From assembly GCF_000002865.3 (NCBI RefSeq), contig NW_001865052.1, forward strand, positions 353,829-417,828: a stretch of DNA of 64,000 bases. Direction: 5' to 3'. Source of the stretch: Monosiga brevicollis MX1 (taxonomy: Eukaryota; Opisthokonta; Choanoflagellata; Craspedida; Salpingoecidae). The notes under the pieces are model-generated. The model saw nothing but the letters and a program-made list of their open reading frames with translations. It made no database searches and was not told the DNA's origin. The position numbers and the translations under genes are program-made. Shown here one piece after another: positions 60,526-64,000 of this stretch; within the stretch, counting starts at the first letter, position 1; every line of letters begins with the position of its first letter.

Positions 60526-61568
60526 AGGGACGAGTACACATTGTGAAACCACTTCCAAGATGGTCACGCGTGCGACGACCTGACCAGATCTTTAGACAAA
60601 GCACATTCTTGTACCGGTGATGGGGCTTGTGGCTGATGCGATAAAAGGCAGGGGACACCGCATGCTCGCCGTAGTGCATCAAAGCTTGAATGCCATCCTA
60701 TTAGTTGACAGACAAGATGCGTGAGTCTCGCCCAAACACATCAGATTTGAAAAGACCTGGTGTTTTACACCCGCCCTGCACTAGTCGAAAGCAAGCATCA
60801 ATGCCAGTCGAAAGCAAACCTGAATGATAAGCTGCAGAGCTACGTGAGTCCAATTCACGCCGCCTTCAAATGAGTAGTAACTGCTCGGCATCAGATTGGC
60901 CAGCCAATACTACAAAGGTCCAAACATCATCGCCAGATGAGTGGTGTGCCCACAAGATTCATGTCCAGCCCGAGTAGTACCCATGCCGTACAATGCTGAG
61001 GTAACCGCCAAGCAAAATGAAGCCCTCGGGCTGCGCCAAGTGTGTCGATACACCTGTGGGCGAAATGCAATGTGTGAGCACAAGAGGCAAGCGCAAATGA
61101 GATGTGTGGCAAGCGCCGAGGTGCAAGCGCCATGGGCTGACCTTCCCAGAAGTCATAGCGTTCACGGTCGGCTTTTTGAATGGTACGTCCAGCACCGTCG
61201 TAAACCTCGCGGCGCACGTAAAAATAGGCCAGAGTCAAGAGCTATTCATTGAGTTGATGAGATGGAGCATGGCAAGAAAGTTGAGGCCTGTAGGCAATCG
61301 GACTTGGCCGATCATCGGGTGCGTACCTGGCCCACAGCGACGGCACCGAGGCCGAGCGACAATCCGACAGGGGAGGGCATGCCATAAAAGGTCAAGTCAG
61401 TCGAAGGCACGCCGATGGCAGGCTTGCTCAGGGGCCACCAGCCCAGCATCGACTAAGTTGATCAGAAGAAAGCAGTGTGAGCAGGCGCAAAGATACAGAC
61501 GCTTGAACGAGGGACAAGGCATCAAGACCTACCGAGCACAGGGATTGAAAGTGCTCCATCATTGACAT
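59829..61568 (-). CDS. Fatty acid hydroxylase/sterol desaturase superfamily membrane enzyme
   Basis: Di-iron integral membrane oxidase of the ER family that acts on sterols or fatty acyl lipids. The ATG at 61568 starts a 12-residue exon (MSMMEHFQSLCS) ending at GTAGGT. The next exons give SMLGWWPLSKPAIGVPST and YFYVRREVYDGAG. Four or five hydrophobic segments follow (MILIPLFLTSQVIHCNVW; YMVFGTIYANYLTLI). The three histidine boxes are HYGEH (Hx3H), HKPHH (Hx2HH) and, near the end, HHVHH in ADHHVHHRLFKFNYGHLFM. WDWMLGTYRHPDKVHQF leads to the TAG at 59829-59831. A poly-A run of about 31 (60494-60524) sits in an intron. The exact substrate cannot be told. About nine exons. Confidence 0.8.
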
Positions 61569-62554
61569 GGTGCTGTTGACACCGATGCAAATGAACGGAC
61601 AGTGCTGCCCGCCCGAACAACCCGGATCTGGGGGATGTTGCGGTCAAAGGCATGCGCGGAGCGAGAAAAAAAAATTGGATCCAGCTGCGAGCTGACGACC
61701 CGCGTACACAGCAGGGAAAAGATGAGCACGACGCCGGAGCTGACGCAATACCGTACTGGTTTGAAACACGTAAAAGAGAGAGAGAGAGAGGGAGGGAGGG
61801 AGAAAACCTGATCCCGCCAAGCGCACACAACAGCACCCTCTCTGGGCAGGCCGCTTAAGGGGGGGACATGCGTCAAGAAATGTGTCTGTGTGTCCGTGGA
61901 TCCGTGTCTGCATGTCCGTGTGTATGTGTGTGTGTGTGTGTGTGCATGGGTCTGAGTACGGCGCGCGCAGCAGGTGCGGTATCATCCAAGGCGGGCGGGG
62001 AGGTGCCTTCGGTGATCTATTACCCTGGTGGACAATGCATGGGCTGCCCTTTGCGCCCTCTCGTCGAGCAGCCTCAAGTCGCAGACATGTGTCACACACG
62101 TACCACACACACTGAAAGCTCACCTGATTCCTAAAAATAAATGTCAGACTGCAATATTGGCTCTTTTTGCTTCATAAAGTTCAAGGATATCAAAGGTAGT
62201 TCAAAGCGATCCGAGGCATAAACCCCAATTATAGCGACATTATCTGCGTTTTTCCTTTTTGTCTTTCGCGCACCGACAGAAAGGACATGATGCAAAAGCA
62301 GGGGTCTGCAATGTCCAACAGGCAAGCTTGGCAGAGACTTGGGAGACGCTTGGCTACGACGTCCGTTCGTTAGGGGATGAGGCGAGGGGTCGATGGAGAA
62401 CCATTGCTGGATGCCGCTGAAGCGCAGCTCGGTGAAGGGTGCCTGGCCCGTGAGTGGGGTTGGGAGGAGACGGTGCACGTAGCGCCACAGGGAGGGCATG
62501 CTGATGAAACGAAAGGGGATTCGGCAATGGTCAATGATAACATTCGATTAAGAG
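61569..62554. other. Intergenic region with GA repeat and an unassigned minus-strand frame
   Basis: A (GA)n and GGGA run lies at about 61770-61803, CT-rich in the sense of the hydroxylase gene and about 200 bp upstream of it. (TG)n is at about 61918-61944. A minus-strand frame 62499-62131 (ATG; MPSLWRYVHRLLPTP) is open for 122 codons and could be an exon of the next gene or chance. Confidence 0.35.
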
Positions 62555-63813
62555 TCATGAAAAGAAGCGTAGACGGCCGCTGTTGCGGGCCGTATGTTTT
62601 GGTGGGGGGGCATCGGGGTCCGGACTAGAGTCCCAGAAGACGAACGAGTCTCGGTGGGAATCAAGAGGATCTGAAATCCGATACCTGCGTCGGCAAAGGG
62701 TAAGTGAGGAGGCCATACAACAACGACGACGGTGGCTGGTTGCACGGACGCGTACGTGGCGGCGGCGGTGGTAGCATCAAAAGGTTGCGGGAAAGTGGGT
62801 TCTATGCCGTGCTGCCATTCATAGCGAGCAGCCTGTTGCAGAATCAAGAGCGAGCCCGGTTGCAGCTCAATCTTGAGCGTTGTGGGTGTGCCTTCAACCA
62901 CGACAGGGTGGCAGGGTGACAGGGTTAGCAAGTGAGAAACCCAAAGGAAAAAGGAAAACAAAACAGGCCCAGTGGCTTTTGCAAGGCAAGGTGGATGGCA
63001 TAGATGGCGTACTGGGGTTTTGTAAATCATCTGACAGGGCCGTATCGGCCAGCCGTAGCTCGAGGACAGCTGGTGCTCCAAGACTCAGGGTGGCAATGTA
63101 GCGGCCGATGCTACGCGCGTCCACGTGAAAATGAATGCCGGCATGGAGTGCGTAGCTACACATGAGCTCAAAATGGAGCAAAAGACTCTGCGGTGAGATG
63201 GTGTGGCCACAGGCTGTCCATGTGCTTCAGGGTATTTGGCTCGCCCGCGTGTCCGCTGCACACACCGGTTGAGTTGGGCCGTATTGGGCTCGGTTGGTAC
63301 AAAATTCTGGGTGTGGGCCCGAAGCATGTGCTGCCATACGGTGGGTGCTGCCGACATCAGTGAACGGCGCATGAAGTTGGCTTTTTCACGACCCACATAG
63401 TAGCGGGTCATCCTGCCATGGTACGACCAAAACACATGATCGCTTGTGAGGGTTGACGGGGGCTTTGCACCCGTCTCGCCCGAGCAACACGCTCACTCTG
63501 GCTGTCCCCCTGGAGCCCGGACGGACTGCGTGGGCCAGCTTGCCAGCTCCTGTCGAACAGCCACCTCTGCAGCCAAGAATACGAGTGATATACCGTTGGT
63601 CAACTACGGAATTGAATTGAAGGCGAGACGATACGTACGTTCCTCACAAGTGAGAAAGTTGTTGATGAGTCGGATGCTTTCAGGCCACGATGGATCCACC
63701 CATTCACTAACCCACCGCTGAGCGCGGTGCCAGCACAATGGCACCGGCCGACGCATCATGCTCCGAGGTAGCGTCATGCCATCGGTTTCAATCGCCCAAG
63801 CAGCCGCATCCAA
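62555..63813 (-). CDS. AlkB-like 2-oxoglutarate/Fe(II) dioxygenase
   Basis: AlkB-family enzymes oxidatively demethylate nucleic acids or proteins. The start region (63813 on) has MDAAAWAIETDGMTLPR and, later, IRLINNFLTCEE, resembling the opening helix of AlkB domains. The core exon has AGIHFHVDARSIG with the H-x-D iron ligands and IATLSLGAPAVLELR, the ALKBH6/ALKBH8-type beta strand. After a splice come LKIELQPGSLLILQQAARY and EWQHGIEP with the distal His. A following RYRIS near 62690, if spliced in, gives a stop at 62555-62557, but the C-terminus and the exons at 63200-63600 are uncertain. It may instead extend to 62131. Seen: HxD, distal His, strand pattern. Inferred: one gene and its family. 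Confidence 0.5.
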
Positions 63814-63860
63814 ATGATGTCAAAAAGCGCGAAAAAAAACTGCTTGTGACAACAAGAAAT

Positions 63861-63943
<83 letters not shown>

Positions 63944-64000
63944 CTCTCTCTCTCTCTCTCTCTCTTTTCTCTCTCTTGTCTCTCTCTCTCTCTCTCTCTC
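63814..64000. repeat. (CT)n tract at the right edge
   Basis: CT repeats with TTTTCTCT interruptions run from about 63864 to the window end. Confidence 0.95.

Overview
The window is nuclear DNA of an intron-rich, GC-balanced protist. Genes are compact, with many introns of about 60-250 bp. Several proteins match animal orthologues closely, including the mannose-6-phosphate tagging enzyme GNPTAB, NSF, HAT1, ER glucosidase II alpha and a stathmin-like protein, and two genes belong to motile cilia. A choanoflagellate such as Monosiga brevicollis fits best; this is an inference from gene content, not from a database match. Long (CA)n, (GT)n, (CT)n and homopolymer runs are frequent, and one assembly gap of 132 N lies at 10398-10529.

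Layout. 1-1145: minus-strand gene for an unidentified membrane protein, running off the left edge. 1737-8301: two cilium genes head to tail, CFAP119-like and DNAAF5. 8498-10850: minus-strand secreted beta-helix (pectate-lyase-like) protein. 11276-13042: ENOPH1 of methionine salvage. 13527-15361: minus-strand M14 carboxypeptidase of a type best known from bacteria. 16291-23991: GNPTAB. 24320-25866: GNAT acetyltransferase. 26724-31094: NSF. 31359-31635: five tandem covarying hairpins between convergent genes. 31761-32525: minus-strand metallothionein with 38 cysteines. 33266-36074: HAT1. 39097-41727: glutamine-rich bZIP-like factor. 43012-44870: PA-TM-RING E3 ligase. 45406-47769: mitochondrial thiolase (HADHB). 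48099-52695: minus-strand GANAB. 53553-54239: unknown single-exon gene. 54979-55870: stathmin-like protein with a lipidation-type N-terminus. 56667-59088: minus-strand kelch membrane protein. 59829-61568: minus-strand fatty acid hydroxylase/sterol desaturase. 62555-63813: minus-strand AlkB-like dioxygenase.

The genes are mostly unrelated housekeeping functions, as expected of a eukaryotic chromosome. Shared themes are the secretory and lysosomal route (GNPTAB, GANAB, NSF, PA-TM-RING, the secreted beta-helix protein) and the cilium pair at the left. The hairpin array is the most unusual element. Next are a conserved site-1-protease site in GNPTAB, the stathmin-like protein, the bacterial-type carboxypeptidase, and a recurrent sense-strand (CT)n tract upstream of many start codons.

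Exon limits were read by eye from GT/AG sites, reading frame and family similarity. Those given as exact numbers were checked for phase; the rest are approximate.
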